A stretch of 64,000 bases of DNA from Microbacteriaceae bacterium VKM Ac-2854 (GTDB taxonomy: Bacteria > Actinomycetota > Actinomycetes > Actinomycetales > Microbacteriaceae), in the NCBI GenBank assembly GCA_013205085.1, contig JABMLH010000010.1, positions 1 through 64,000 of the forward strand. Reading direction: 5' to 3'. This document shows, piece by piece, positions 44,609 through 53,634 of the stretch; the first letter of the stretch is position 1, and each line of letters starts with the position of its first letter. The position numbers and the translations under genes are program-made. The notes under the pieces were generated by a model, which saw nothing but the letters and a program-made list of their open reading frames with translations, made no database searches and was not told the origin of the DNA.

Positions 44609-45310
44609 ATGAGCGCTCCTCCGCGCGGAGCGTCGGCCGAGCCGCCCGAAGCCACCTCCGCCCATCCGCGTGTCGTCATCGCCGACGACGCCCTGCTGCT
44701 GCGTGAGGGCATCGAGACGGTGCTGGTCGCGGGCGGCTGTGAGATCGTCGCCTCGGTGGGCACCGCCGACGAGGCGCTCGCCGTTGTGACCCGCAGCACC
44801 GTGGACACGCTGGTGCTCGATATCCGGATGCCACCCGGCCACAGCGACGAGGGGTTGGTGGCGTTGGAGACGCTGCGCGCGCGCGGCTCCGACGTCGGCG
44901 TGCTGCTGCTGTCGATGTACGCCACGCCGGCGTACGCCATCCGGGCGATGGCCGCCGGGCGCGGCACCGGATACCTGCTCAAGGACCGCATCGCGGATGC
45001 CGACACCCTCGTCTCCGCCGTCCGGACGGTGGCCGCCGGGGGCTCGGTCGTGGACGAGGAGGTCGTCGCGCACCTGGTCGACCGTCGCGCGGCCGACGAC
45101 ACCCTCGGGCCGCTCAGCGCCCGCGAGCGCGAGGTGCTGTCGCTGATGGCGCAGGGCAAGTCGAACCTCGGCATCGCCACGGCGCTGTTCCTCTCCGGCA
45201 AGACCGTGGAGACGCACATCCGCAACATCCTGCAGAAGCTCGACATCGAGGAGTCTCCCGCCGATCACCGCCGGGTGCTGGCCGTGCTGCGCGGCCTCGG
45301 CCGGCGGTAG
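44609..45310 (+). CDS. NarL/LuxR-family response regulator
   Basis: Product of 233 residues. A receiver domain with VVIADDALLLREGI and phospho-acceptor Asp71 in LVLDIRMPPG is followed by a LuxR-type helix-turn-helix: LSAREREVLSLMAQGKSNLGIA...KTVETHIRNILQKLDI. Partner of the histidine kinase that starts 2 bp after its stop; the pair is one operon. The signal is unknown. ATG 44609 precedes a 20-residue Pro/Ala-rich N-terminal extension. Confidence 0.93.
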   Translation: MSAPPRGASAEPPEATSAHPRVVIADDALLLREGIETVLVAGGCEIVASVGTADEALAVVTRSTVDTLVLDIRMPPGHSDEGLVALETLRARGSDVGVLLLSMYATPAYAIRAMAAGRGTGYLLKDRIADADTLVSAVRTVAAGGSVVDEEVVAHLVDRRAADDTLGPLSAREREVLSLMAQGKSNLGIATALFLSGKTVETHIRNILQKLDIEESPADHRRVLAVLRGLGRR

Positions 45311-45312
45311 CG

Positions 45313-47076
45313 GTGACGGCGGCGCTGCGGATCCGCCGACGCACCGTGCTGCGCCGGAGCGCCCTCGTGGTGCTCGCGCTCACCCTCGTGCTGCTGATGG
45401 AGATCGCCGGCTACCTCGCAGACCCGGGGCGGCCCGAGCTCGCCTACACCGTCGCCCACACGCTGGTCGGCCTGATCTTCGCGGCCTGCGCGGGCGTGGC
45501 CTGGCGGGTGTCGGATGCGCCGGCCCCGGCCCGGCTGATGCTCGCGGTGGCGATGTTGTGGATCCCGCAGACGCTCTACGCGGTGATCGGCTCGATCGGC
45601 TGGCTGTGGCCGATCGTGCACGGGGTGGACCTGCTCTGGGGCGTGCTGGCGGGCATCCTGGTGCTGCTGTACCACTCGGGCCGGTTGGTCGGCGCGCTGG
45701 ACGGCTGGATCGTCCGGGTCGCCGCGGTCGCCGCCGTCGTGCGCTTCGTCGCGAGCCTGCTGCTGGACGGGATCGGGCCGGATGCGTGCGCCTGCGCCGC
45801 GAATCCGTACGCCTTCTGGTCGGCACCCGCGCTGTTCGCGGCGATCGACATCGGCTTCCGCCTCGTCGGCGTCGGCCTGGTGGTGGTGGTCGCCGTTCGG
45901 GTGATCGTGCGCTGGCTGCGCGCCACCGGCCCGGCCCGGACGGTGGCGTTCGTGATGCCGATCGCGCTGTTCGCGTGGGCCGCGACGCTGGTCTACGACG
46001 CGGTCTCGTTCGCGGTGGGCGCGCGCACCCCGATGGTGCTCGGCTACATCTCGCTTCTGGCGATGGCGGCGATCCCGATGAGCTTCGTCGCAGGGTTGCT
46101 CTTCGTGCGCGGCCTGCGCGGGCGCGTGTCCGACCTGATGGTGATCACCCGCGACGGGGTGGACCGGCCGGTGTGGGAGGCGCGGCTCGCGCGAACCCTG
46201 CGCGACGCGTCGCTGCGGGTCTACTGGTGGGACGAATCCGCCGGCGTGTATCGCGGCGCTCAGGGCGAAGCGGTGGAACCGACCGCGCTCGCGCGCGGCG
46301 CCGCGCTGCTGCCGATCGTGTCGAACGACGGCCCGATCGCGCTGATCCGGCACGACCGGGCGCTCACCGACAACTCCCGCCTGCTCACCGCGGTGGCCAC
46401 GGCGCTGCGGCTCTCGGTCGACAACGGTCGACTGCGCGGCGAGCTGGAGCGAACGATCGTGGAGGTGCGCGAGTCGCGGCGGCGCCTCGTCGAGGCGGCG
46501 GACGACGCGCGCAAGCGGATCGAGCGCGACCTGCACGACGGCTCGCAGCAGCAGCTCGTCTCGCTGGCGATCGCGCTGCGGCTGGCGCGGACGGCGGCCG
46601 ATTCCGCGGGCGACGCGACCGTCGCGCTGCGGCTGGAGCGCGCCTCCGCCCAGCTCGCGCAGGCGCTGACCTCGCTGCGCGAGCTGGCGCGCGGCATCCA
46701 TCCGAGCCTGCTCAGCGAGGGCGGCTTGGAGCTCGCGGTTCCGGAGCTGGCCGCGCACAGCCCGGTGCCGGTCGACCTCGACGTCGCGCTGCAGCGCTGG
46801 CCCGAGCTGATCGAGTCGACCGTGTACTTCGTTGTGGCCGAGGCGCTGACCAACGTCGCGAAGTACGCCTCCGCGCGGCGCTGCTGGGTGCGGATCCAGC
46901 CCGACGACGGCGCGTTGCTGGTGACCGTGCACGACAACGGCGTCGGCGGCGCGAGCCTGGATGCCGGCTCGGGGATCCGCGGCCTCGCCGACCGCGTCGA
47001 GGCGGTCGGTGGCACCCTCACCCTGCGCAGCCCGCTCGGCGAGGGCACCACGATCGAGGCGCGGCTGCCGCTCTGA
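45313..47076 (+). CDS. Membrane histidine kinase (NarL-type partner)
   Basis: A sensor kinase of 587 residues with about eight hydrophobic N-terminal segments (to about 275), a GAF-like region, a dimerisation and phospho-acceptor domain of the HisKA_3 type (ARKRIERDLHDGSQQQLV, His408) and an HATPase_c domain with N-box ALTNVAKYA, G1 HDNGVGG and G2 GSGIRGLADRV. GTG 45313 follows the response regulator directly. Class by family: NarL-type two-component sensor. Signal unknown. Confidence 0.93.
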   Translation: MTAALRIRRRTVLRRSALVVLALTLVLLMEIAGYLADPGRPELAYTVAHTLVGLIFAACAGVAWRVSDAPAPARLMLAVAMLWIPQTLYAVIGSIGWLWPIVHGVDLLWGVLAGILVLLYHSGRLVGALDGWIVRVAAVAAVVRFVASLLLDGIGPDACACAANPYAFWSAPALFAAIDIGFRLVGVGLVVVVAVRVIVRWLRATGPARTVAFVMPIALFAWAATLVYDAVSFAVGARTPMVLGYISLLAMAAIPMSFVAGLLFVRGLRGRVSDLMVITRDGVDRPVWEARLARTLRDASLRVYWWDESAGVYRGAQGEAVEPTALARGAALLPIVSNDGPIALIRHDRALTDNSRLLTAVATALRLSVDNGRLRGELERTIVEVRESRRRLVEAADDARKRIERDLHDGSQQQLVSLAIALRLARTAADSAGDATVALRLERASAQLAQALTSLRELARGIHPSLLSEGGLELAVPELAAHSPVPVDLDVALQRWPELIESTVYFVVAEALTNVAKYASARRCWVRIQPDDGALLVTVHDNGVGGASLDAGSGIRGLADRVEAVGGTLTLRSPLGEGTTIEARLPL

Positions 47077-47091
47077 CGGCGCGCCCTCGAC

Positions 47092-47158
47092 CCCCGCGAG
47101 ATGCCTCTTCTGTACAGATTCTGCGGCGTGTCGCGTGCAGAAGTGGCATCTCGCGGGG
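47092..47158. repeat. Inverted repeat between convergent genes
   Basis: Two 24-nt arms (47092-47115, 47135-47158; CCCCGCGAGATGCC part) match at 22 positions around 19 nt. It starts 15 bp after the kinase stop and ends 7 bp from the next stop. Confidence 0.85.
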
Positions 47159-47165
47159 AGGAAGG

Positions 47166-47474
47166 TCAGGGCCGCCAGCGCGCCGCGCGGACGTCGACGC
47201 GGTAGCCCGCGGCCGTGACGACGAGGGGCGTGTCCTCTGCCTCGTAGTGCGCTCGCGCCCGCGCCTCGTGGCCGATGGGTGGATGCCCGCCCGAGCGCAC
47301 CACGCGCCACCAGGCGACGTCGGAGCCGTAGCGCGCCATCACCGTGCCGACCGCGCGAGCCGCGCGCGTGCCCAGCACCGCCGCGATCTCGCCGTACGCC
47401 ATCACCTTGCCGGGCGGGATGTCGTCGACGACGGCCAGCACGGCGCTCACGAAGTCCGGAGCGGGCTCAGCCAT
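47166..47474 (-). CDS. Alkyltransferase-like (ATL) protein
   Basis: Product of 102 residues, the MGMT DNA-binding domain alone: VDDIPPGKVMAYGEIAAVLG, the ARAVGTVM helix, and AWWRVVRSGG where an active methyltransferase has PCHR. Trp56 stands at the reactive Cys position, which makes it an ATL protein that binds O6-alkylguanine and recruits excision repair rather than removing the alkyl group. The ATG directly follows the stop of the GNAT gene (TAG then ATG), so both are read together. Confidence 0.88.
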   Translation of the reverse strand: MAEPAPDFVSAVLAVVDDIPPGKVMAYGEIAAVLGTRAARAVGTVMARYGSDVAWWRVVRSGGHPPIGHEARARAHYEAEDTPLVVTAAGYRVDVRAARWRP

Positions 47475-47927
47475 CTACAGCGTCAGCGTGCCGATGTTCT
47501 CGCCGTAGGCGGTCTCGCCCGTGACCTCGAAGCCGATCCAGCGGAAGAACTGCTCCGGGCCGTCCTCGCCCGACTCCCAGATCACGGTGAGCGCCGTGTT
47601 GCCGCGCTTGCGGGCCTCGTCCGCGGTGGCGCGCACGGCGAAGGTGCCGACGCCCTTGCCCTGCTGGTTCGCGTCGATGTTGATCCGCCAGATGCAGCTG
47701 CGGAACTCCTCGTCGGCGGCGTTCGGATCGAAGTGCGCGTGGATGAATCCGACCAGGGTCTCGCCGTCCATCACGGCGCGCTGCCAGTCGGCTGCCGGGT
47801 CCATCACGGCGGCGGCGGCGGAATACGAGACCGGGGCGATGAACTGCTCCTGACCCGGTTTCAGGCTCAATCGATTGACCGCCGAGATGTTCGATGCCGA
47901 CAGTTCTTCCAGTCGCAGATCAGCCAT
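47475..47927 (-). CDS. GNAT-family N-acetyltransferase
   Basis: Product of 150 residues. The acetyl-CoA site is visible as INIDANQQGKGVGTFAVRA (Q/RxxGxG/A) and a C-terminal FFRWIGFEVTGE, as in spermidine/spermine-type acetyltransferases. The substrate is uncertain. It is the first gene of the minus-strand pair with the ATL gene. Good GGTGAG ribosome-binding site at ATG 47927. Divergent from icd, sharing a 190-bp promoter region. Confidence 0.85.
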   Translation of the reverse strand: MADLRLEELSASNISAVNRLSLKPGQEQFIAPVSYSAAAAVMDPAADWQRAVMDGETLVGFIHAHFDPNAADEEFRSCIWRINIDANQQGKGVGTFAVRATADEARKRGNTALTVIWESGEDGPEQFFRWIGFEVTGETAYGENIGTLTL

Positions 47928-47990
47928 GCGCTCACCCTAGCCCGCCCATCCTGGGCGCCACCATCCGCCGAACGAGGGAGCCGGCGCAAG

Positions 47991-48008
47991 TGTCTCGACG
48001 TCGAGACA
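47991..48008. promoter_or_regulatory. 18-bp palindromic operator candidate upstream of icd
   Basis: TGTCTCGACGTCGAGACA is a perfect palindrome. It ends 14 bp before a TAAGCT -10 box (48023-48028), so it covers the -35 region of the icd promoter, a position suited to repression. Confidence 0.6.
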
Positions 48009-48022
48009 AACCCGCACTCCGG

Positions 48023-48028
48023 TAAGCT
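48023..48028 (+). promoter_or_regulatory. -10 box of icd
   Basis: TAAGCT, giving a leader of about 85 nt to ATG 48121. Confidence 0.4.
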
Positions 48029-48120
48029 GTTCGCGGTGTTCCGGATGCGCCCACGAGCGCGCCGGGGCCGCAGGCGGCGCGTGGATGCGCGGCGCTCACC
48101 GCGACAGCAATGGGAGAGCA

Positions 48121-49335
48121 ATGTCGAAGATCAAGGTTGAGGGAACGGTCGTCGAGCTCGACGGCGACGAGATGACGCGGATCATCTGGCAGGCGATCAA
48201 GGACACGCTCATCCACCCGTACCTCGACGTGAACCTCGAGTACTACGACCTCGGTATCGAGTACCGCGACCAGACCGACGACCAGGTCACCATCGACGCG
48301 GCGCACGCGATCCAGAAGCACGGCGTCGGCGTCAAGTGCGCGACCATCACCCCCGACGAGGCCCGCGTCGAGGAGTTCGGCCTGAAGAAGATGTGGAAGT
48401 CGCCCAACGGCACCATCCGCAACATCCTCGGCGGCGTGATCTTCCGCGAGCCGATCATCATCTCGAACATCCCGCGCCTGGTGCCGGGCTGGAACAAGCC
48501 GATCATCATCGGCCGTCACGCCTTCGGCGACCAGTACCGCGCCACCGACTTCGTGTTCAAGGGCAAGGGCAAGCTCACCGTCGAGTTCACCCCCGAGGAC
48601 GGCTCGGAGCCGATGAAGTTCGAGGTCTACGACGCCCCCGACGACGGCATCGCGCAGGTGCAGTACAACCAGGACGCCTCCATCCGCGATTTCGCGCGCG
48701 CCTCGCTGAACTACGGCCTGAGCCGCAACTACCCGGTCTACCTCTCGACGAAGAACACGATCCTCAAGGCCTACGACGGCCGGTTCAAGGACATCTTCCA
48801 GGAGATCTTCGAGGCCGAGTTCAAGGAGAAGTTCGACGCGGCCGGGCTCACCTACGAGCACCGCCTCATCGACGACATGGTCGCCTCGGCCATGAAGTGG
48901 GAGGGCGGCTACGTCTGGGCCTGCAAGAACTACGACGGCGACGTGCAGTCCGACACCGTGGCGCAGGGCTTCGGCTCGCTGGGCCTGATGACCTCGGTGT
49001 TGTCCACTCCCGACGGCGCCGTCGTCGAGGCGGAGGCCGCCCACGGCACCGTGACCCGGCACTACCGCCAGCACCAGCAGGGCAAGCCCACCTCGACCAA
49101 CCCGATCGCCTCGATCTACGCCTGGACCCGCGGCCTCGCGCACCGCGGCAAGCTGGACGGCAACCAGGAGCTGATCGACTTCTCGCTCACCCTGGAGGAC
49201 GTCGTCATCAAGACCGTCGAGTCGGGCAAGATGACCAAGGACCTCGCGCTGCTGGTGGGCCCCGACCAGGCCTGGCAGACCACCGAGGAGTTCCTGGCGA
49301 CCCTCGACGAGAACCTCAAGGCCCGCATGGCCTAG
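48121..49335 (+). CDS. icd: Isocitrate dehydrogenase (NADP), homodimeric eukaryote-like type
   Basis: Oxidative decarboxylation of isocitrate to 2-oxoglutarate. 404 residues, beginning [23 protein letters not shown] as in the eukaryotic-type (type II) enzyme. [20 protein letters not shown] binds isocitrate, and the catalytic Tyr/Lys/Asp sets lie in [36 protein letters not shown] and [24 protein letters not shown] is well spaced before ATG 48121. TCA-cycle partner of sucCD elsewhere in the window. Terminator and inverted repeat follow. Confidence 0.97.
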   Translation: MSKIKVEGTVVELDGDEMTRIIWQAIKDTLIHPYLDVNLEYYDLGIEYRDQTDDQVTIDAAHAIQKHGVGVKCATITPDEARVEEFGLKKMWKSPNGTIRNILGGVIFREPIIISNIPRLVPGWNKPIIIGRHAFGDQYRATDFVFKGKGKLTVEFTPEDGSEPMKFEVYDAPDDGIAQVQYNQDASIRDFARASLNYGLSRNYPVYLSTKNTILKAYDGRFKDIFQEIFEAEFKEKFDAAGLTYEHRLIDDMVASAMKWEGGYVWACKNYDGDVQSDTVAQGFGSLGLMTSVLSTPDGAVVEAEAAHGTVTRHYRQHQQGKPTSTNPIASIYAWTRGLAHRGKLDGNQELIDFSLTLEDVVIKTVESGKMTKDLALLVGPDQAWQTTEEFLATLDENLKARMA

Positions 49336-49350
49336 GCTCCCGCGCCTGTC

Positions 49351-49385
49351 GAGGGCCCCGTCTCCGTGCTGGAGGCGGGGCCCTC
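49351..49385 (+). terminator. Terminator of icd
   Basis: GAGGGCCCCGTCTCC pairs with GGAGGCGGGGCCCTC (one G-U), 15 bp after the icd stop. Confidence 0.85.
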
Positions 49386-49392
49386 TGCTCGT

Positions 49393-49456
49393 CCGCGCTG
49401 TCGTTTTCCACGCGCTGCCGGCATGCCACCCGCTCGCGGTGAAAACGACAGCGCGG
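49393..49456. repeat. Inverted repeat downstream of icd
   Basis: A 16-bp perfect pair (CCGCGCTGTCGTTTTC at 49393-49408, complement 49441-49456) encloses 32 bp. It comes right after the ordinary terminator and 47 bp before the next start. Confidence 0.85.
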
Positions 49457-49503
49457 GGAGCCGGTTCGGTAGCCTGGGGTGAAACGCTCACGACCGGAGA
49501 CCG

Positions 49504-50475
49504 ATGACGCTCGCCGTGCTGTCCAACGACCGACTGGATCCGTGGATCAACTGGTCCACGTTGGCGCCGCCCCTGCTCGGGCCTCTGGCGGAGCGGACCG
49601 GCCGGTTGGTCAGCCCGCCGCCGCTGAACGCGCCGCGCGGCTGGCCGCGGACGCTGCGGTCGATGCGCCGGTCCGAGGTGTTCTGGATGCAGCAGAGCGC
49701 GCGCCCGGAGTGGCCGCTCGTGCTCGCCTCCTTCGCCGCCGGCCCGACGCGTCGGGCCGCCTTCGTCGTGGACCCGTGGCTGCCCGACCTGCCCAAGATC
49801 GCGCTCGCGGCGCGGCTGCAGCGCCTGGATCCGCTGTTCGTTCCTTTCCGGCAGGCCGCGGACGAACTCACGCGGCGGCATCCGAACGGCCGTTTCGACT
49901 GGCTGCCGTTCGGCGTCGACACCGACGTCTTCCGGCCGGGGCCGGGGGAGCGCGACGTGTTCGCGTTCTCGATGGGCCGCCGCTACGAACCGCTGCACCG
50001 TGCCCTGCTGACGTACTGCGCCGAGCGCGGACTCGAGTACCGCTATCGCCGAGAGGGCGAACTGCTCTCGCCGCAGGAGCTCGGCGAGCTCGCCGGCCGC
50101 GCGCGGTACTTCGTCGTCACCCCGCCCGACTTCGACGACGCGGCGCGCACGGGCGGCTACTCGCCCCTGGTGATGCGCTACCTCGAGGGCCTCGCCGCCG
50201 GCGCCCGGCTGCTCGGAGTGCTGCCGTCCAGTGGCGAGTACGAGCGCCTGCTGCCCGTCGACGCGATCCTGCAGGTGCGGGCGGACGGCGCCGATCTCGC
50301 GCAACAGCTCGACGACGACCCGCCCGTCGACCTCGGTGCTGCCACGGCGCACGTCCGCGAGCACCACTCCTGGGCGCGCCGGGCCGAGCAGATCGCCGAC
50401 CGGCTGCGCACGGGAACGCCGATCGCCCAGCCCGGGCCGCCGGTCGCGGCAGGAAATGACGTCGATCCGGCCTGA
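49504..50475 (+). CDS. Glycosyltransferase-like protein
   Basis: Product of 323 residues. LVLASFAAGP, VDPWLPDLPK, WLPFGVDTDVFRPG (a nucleotide-sugar-site-like motif of GT-B enzymes), then a C-terminal half with YSPLVMRYLEGLAAGARLLGVLP that matches the end of group 1 transferases or CgeB-like proteins. Donor and acceptor are unknown. Its last residues, GNDVDPA, are encoded by the left arm of the following inverted repeat. GGAGA site at ATG 49504. The mannosidase follows 82 bp downstream, so the two may act on one glycan. Confidence 0.75.
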   Translation: MTLAVLSNDRLDPWINWSTLAPPLLGPLAERTGRLVSPPPLNAPRGWPRTLRSMRRSEVFWMQQSARPEWPLVLASFAAGPTRRAAFVVDPWLPDLPKIALAARLQRLDPLFVPFRQAADELTRRHPNGRFDWLPFGVDTDVFRPGPGERDVFAFSMGRRYEPLHRALLTYCAERGLEYRYRREGELLSPQELGELAGRARYFVVTPPDFDDAARTGGYSPLVMRYLEGLAAGARLLGVLPSSGEYERLLPVDAILQVRADGADLAQQLDDDPPVDLGAATAHVREHHSWARRAEQIADRLRTGTPIAQPGPPVAAGNDVDPA

Positions 50476-50523
50476 AGCGTGTCGAAAGCGGCCTCGAACG
50501 GCCGATCAACGTCATTTCCTGCC
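50448..50523. repeat. Inverted repeat overlapping the end of a gene
   Basis: A 15-bp perfect pair (GGCAGGAAATGACGT at 50448-50462, complement 50509-50523). The stop codon of the glycosyltransferase gene lies inside (50473-50475), so the left arm is coding. Confidence 0.85.
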
Positions 50524-50557
50524 AGCACCCCGTCTCTCGGCCCTCTGAAAGGAAGCC

Positions 50558-53500
50558 ATGCACAACAACACCGCCCTCGTCGAGGCCCGCATCGTCCGCT
50601 TCGTCAGCGAGCGGCTCGAACCCGCCGCCTACCGGGCCTGGGCGCCGGCGACGATCACGGCGTGGGAGGTGCCGGATGAGCCGGTGCCGTTCGCCGAGGC
50701 GGTCGGGCAGGGCTTCGCGCCGTTCGCCGTCGGCCAGGCCTGGGGCAAGCCGTGGGGCACGACCTGGTTCCGCGTGACGGGCACGGTGCCGCAGTGGCAG
50801 CTCGGCCGCGATCGGCTCGAACTCGTGGTCGACCTCGGCTTCCTCTCCGGTCAGGCCGGCTTCCAAGCGGAGGGTCTCGCGTTCTCGCCCGAGGGCGAGA
50901 TCATCAAGGCCATCGAGCCGTTCAACTCGGCGGTTCCGCTCGCGGCGGGGCCGGGGGAGTCGTTCGAGCTGCTGATCGAGGCCGCGTCGAATCCGGACGT
51001 CGGCAGCACCTGGACCTTCGCGCCCACCCCGGTCGGCGACAAGGCGACCGCCGGCACCGCTCCGATCTACGCGCTGCGCCGGCTCGACATCGCCGTGCTC
51101 GACACCGAGGTGTGGGCGCTGCAGCGCGACGTGTTCACGCTGTACGGGCTGATGCGCGAGCTGCCCGCCGGCTCGCAGCGCCGCGCGCAGATCCTGCGCG
51201 CCCTGGAGCGGATGGTCGACGTGATGGACCCGGATGCGGTCTCGGCGACGGCCGCCGCCGGTCGCGCCGCGCTCGCGCCGGCGTTGGCGAAGCCGGCGAA
51301 CGCCTCCGCGCACCGCATCGTCGCCGTCGGCCACGCGCACATCGACTCCGCGTGGCTGTGGCCCGTGCGCGAGACCATCCGCAAGTGCGCGCGCACCTTC
51401 AGCAACGTGCTGCAGCTGATGGACGAGAACCCGACCTTCGTCTTCGCCTGCTCGTCGGCGCAGCAGTTCGCCTGGATGAAGGAATTCTACCCCGGCCTGT
51501 TCGAGCGGATCCGCGTCCGGGTGCGCGAGGGCCGCTTCGTGCCGGTGGGTGGGATGTGGGTGGAGTCGGACACGAACCTGCCGGGAGGCGAGGCGCTGGT
51601 TCGGCAGTTCGTGCACGGCAAGGGCTTCTTCTTGCGCGAGTTCGGCGTCGAACCCCTGGAGGTCTGGCTGCCCGATTCGTTCGGCTATTCCGGCGCCCTG
51701 CCGCAGATCGCCCGCGCCGCCGGGGCGCGCTCGTTCCTCACGCAGAAGCTCAGCTGGAACGAGACCGACACCTTCCCGCACCACACCTTCCGCTGGGAGG
51801 GCATCGACGGCACCCGGGTCTTCACGCACTTCCCGCCCGTGGACACCTACAACTCGATCCTCTCCGGGGAGGAACTCGCCCGCGCCGAGCGCCAGTTCGC
51901 CGAGAAGGGCGAGGCCGGCGTCTCGCTCGTGCCGTTCGGCTTCGGTGACGGCGGCGGCGGCCCGACCCGCGAGATGCTGGCCGCGGCCGAGCGCACCGCG
52001 TCGCTGGAGGGATCGCCGAGCGTGCGGATCGCCGCGCCGGCGGAGTTCTTCGCGGAGGCACTCGCCGAGTACCCCGACGCTCCGGTCTGGTCGGGGGAGC
52101 TGTACCTCGAGTTCCACCGCGGCACCTACACGTCGCAGGCGCGCACGAAGCGGGGCAATCGTCGCAGCGAGCATCTGCTGCGGGAGGCCGAGCTCTGGGC
52201 GAGCACGGCGACCGTGCGCTCCGGAGCCGCGTATCCGTACGAGACGCTGGACGCCGCGTGGCGGACCGTGCTTCTGCAGCAGTTCCACGACATCCTGCCC
52301 GGCTCCTCGATCGCCTGGGTTCACCAGGTCGCCGAGGCGAACTACGCCGCGGTCGCCGAGAGCCTGGAGGGCGTGATCGCGGCGGCGCTCGGCGACGGTG
52401 AGCTGCTGGCCAACGCGTCACCGTATCCGCAGCGCGGCATCGCCCCGTTCTCCAGCGGCACGCCGGCGGCGGCCGTCGCGGCGTCGGTCGAGCCGCTCGG
52501 CGAGGGATTCGTGCTCGCGAACACCGCGCTCCGTGCGGTGATCGACGGTGTCGGGCGGGTCACCTCTCTCGTCGAACGTGCGACCGGCCGCGAGGTGGTG
52601 GCGCCGGGCGCGGCGGCGAACGAGCTGCAGCTGTTCCGGGACACGCCGAACCAGTGGGACGCGTGGGACATCGACGCCGCCTACAACCGCAACCGACTGC
52701 CGCTGGGCGACGTCGAGGTGACGGCGTCCGGCGCCGGCGTGCTGGTGCGGCACTCCTTCGGCGCCTCCACGATCGCGCAGCGGATCACGCTCGGCGAGAC
52801 CGGGCTCGACATCGAGACCACGGTCGATTGGCACGAGAGCCAGAAGCTGCTCAAGCTCGCCTTCGCGCTGGACGTGCACGCCGATCGGGCCTCGTCCGAG
52901 ATCCAGTTCGGGCACATCGAGCGGCCCACGCACTCGAACACCTCGTGGGATGCGGCGCGCTTCGAGACCAGCGCGCACCGCTGGGTGCACGTGGGGGAGT
53001 CGGGTTGGGGCGCGGCTCTCGCGAACGACGGCAGCTACGGTCACGACGTCACGCGGACGACGCGCGAAGACGGCGGCACGACCACGCTGCTGCGCTCGTC
53101 GCTGCTACGCGCGCCGCGCTTCCCCGATCCGCAGGCGGACCAGGGCGAGCATGTGCTGCGGCACACCCTGGTCGTCGGTGCGGATGTGTTGGACGCCGCG
53201 CGGGCCGGCTACACGCTGAACCTGCCGCTGCGCCCGGCCGGCGCCGTGGCTCCGCTGCTCCGGGTCGAGGGCGACGGTGTGCTGGTCGAGGCGGTCAAGC
53301 TCGCGGAGGACCGCTCGGGAGACGTGATCGTGCGGCTCTACGAAGCCGCCGGAGCTCGCTCCACCGCGACGCTGCACGTCGACTTCCCGCATGAGCGCGT
53401 CTGGGCGACCGACCTGCTCGAACGCGAGATCGAGGCGGATGCGCTCACGCCCCGGCACTCGGACGCGGGCCCGGACGCGCGCTCGACCCCGGGTTACCGG

Positions 53501-53563
53501 ATCACCCTGCGCCCGTTCCGCATCCTCACCCTGCGGATCCGCCGCGCCACGGCCGGCCTCTGA
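50558..53563 (+). CDS. Alpha-mannosidase, GH38 family
   Basis: A 1001-residue retaining glycosidase that needs zinc. The N-terminal part includes GHAHIDSAWLWPVRET (His-x-Asp of the metal site at about 255-270), the nucleophile Asp in WLPDSFGYSGALPQI, the second metal His in FHDILPGSSIAW, and the long beta-rich C-terminal half (VEPLGEGFVLANT, RPTHSNTSWD, WGAALANDGSYGHD). No signal peptide, so probably cytoplasmic. The substrate may be alpha-linked mannose oligosaccharides. GAAAGGAAGCC before ATG 50558. Confidence 0.95.
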   Translation: MHNNTALVEARIVRFVSERLEPAAYRAWAPATITAWEVPDEPVPFAEAVGQGFAPFAVGQAWGKPWGTTWFRVTGTVPQWQLGRDRLELVVDLGFLSGQAGFQAEGLAFSPEGEIIKAIEPFNSAVPLAAGPGESFELLIEAASNPDVGSTWTFAPTPVGDKATAGTAPIYALRRLDIAVLDTEVWALQRDVFTLYGLMRELPAGSQRRAQILRALERMVDVMDPDAVSATAAAGRAALAPALAKPANASAHRIVAVGHAHIDSAWLWPVRETIRKCARTFSNVLQLMDENPTFVFACSSAQQFAWMKEFYPGLFERIRVRVREGRFVPVGGMWVESDTNLPGGEALVRQFVHGKGFFLREFGVEPLEVWLPDSFGYSGALPQIARAAGARSFLTQKLSWNETDTFPHHTFRWEGIDGTRVFTHFPPVDTYNSILSGEELARAERQFAEKGEAGVSLVPFGFGDGGGGPTREMLAAAERTASLEGSPSVRIAAPAEFFAEALAEYPDAPVWSGELYLEFHRGTYTSQARTKRGNRRSEHLLREAELWASTATVRSGAAYPYETLDAAWRTVLLQQFHDILPGSSIAWVHQVAEANYAAVAESLEGVIAAALGDGELLANASPYPQRGIAPFSSGTPAAAVAASVEPLGEGFVLANTALRAVIDGVGRVTSLVERATGREVVAPGAAANELQLFRDTPNQWDAWDIDAAYNRNRLPLGDVEVTASGAGVLVRHSFGASTIAQRITLGETGLDIETTVDWHESQKLLKLAFALDVHADRASSEIQFGHIERPTHSNTSWDAARFETSAHRWVHVGESGWGAALANDGSYGHDVTRTTREDGGTTTLLRSSLLRAPRFPDPQADQGEHVLRHTLVVGADVLDAARAGYTLNLPLRPAGAVAPLLRVEGDGVLVEAVKLAEDRSGDVIVRLYEAAGARSTATLHVDFPHERVWATDLLEREIEADALTPRHSDAGPDARSTPGYRITLRPFRILTLRIRRATAGL

Positions 53564-53565
53564 GG

Positions 53566-53617
53566 AGGGGGTTGTCACTTCGTCCCGCCGCAGCGCGGGA
53601 CGGAGTGACAACCCCCT
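53566..53617. repeat. Inverted repeat between convergent genes
   Basis: Two 23-nt arms (53566-53588, 53595-53617; AGGGGGTTGTCAC part) match at 22 positions around a 6-nt loop. Starts 2 bp after the mannosidase stop and ends 17 bp before the convergent stop. Confidence 0.85.
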
Positions 53618-53634
53618 GCTGGCGGCGAGGCGGA

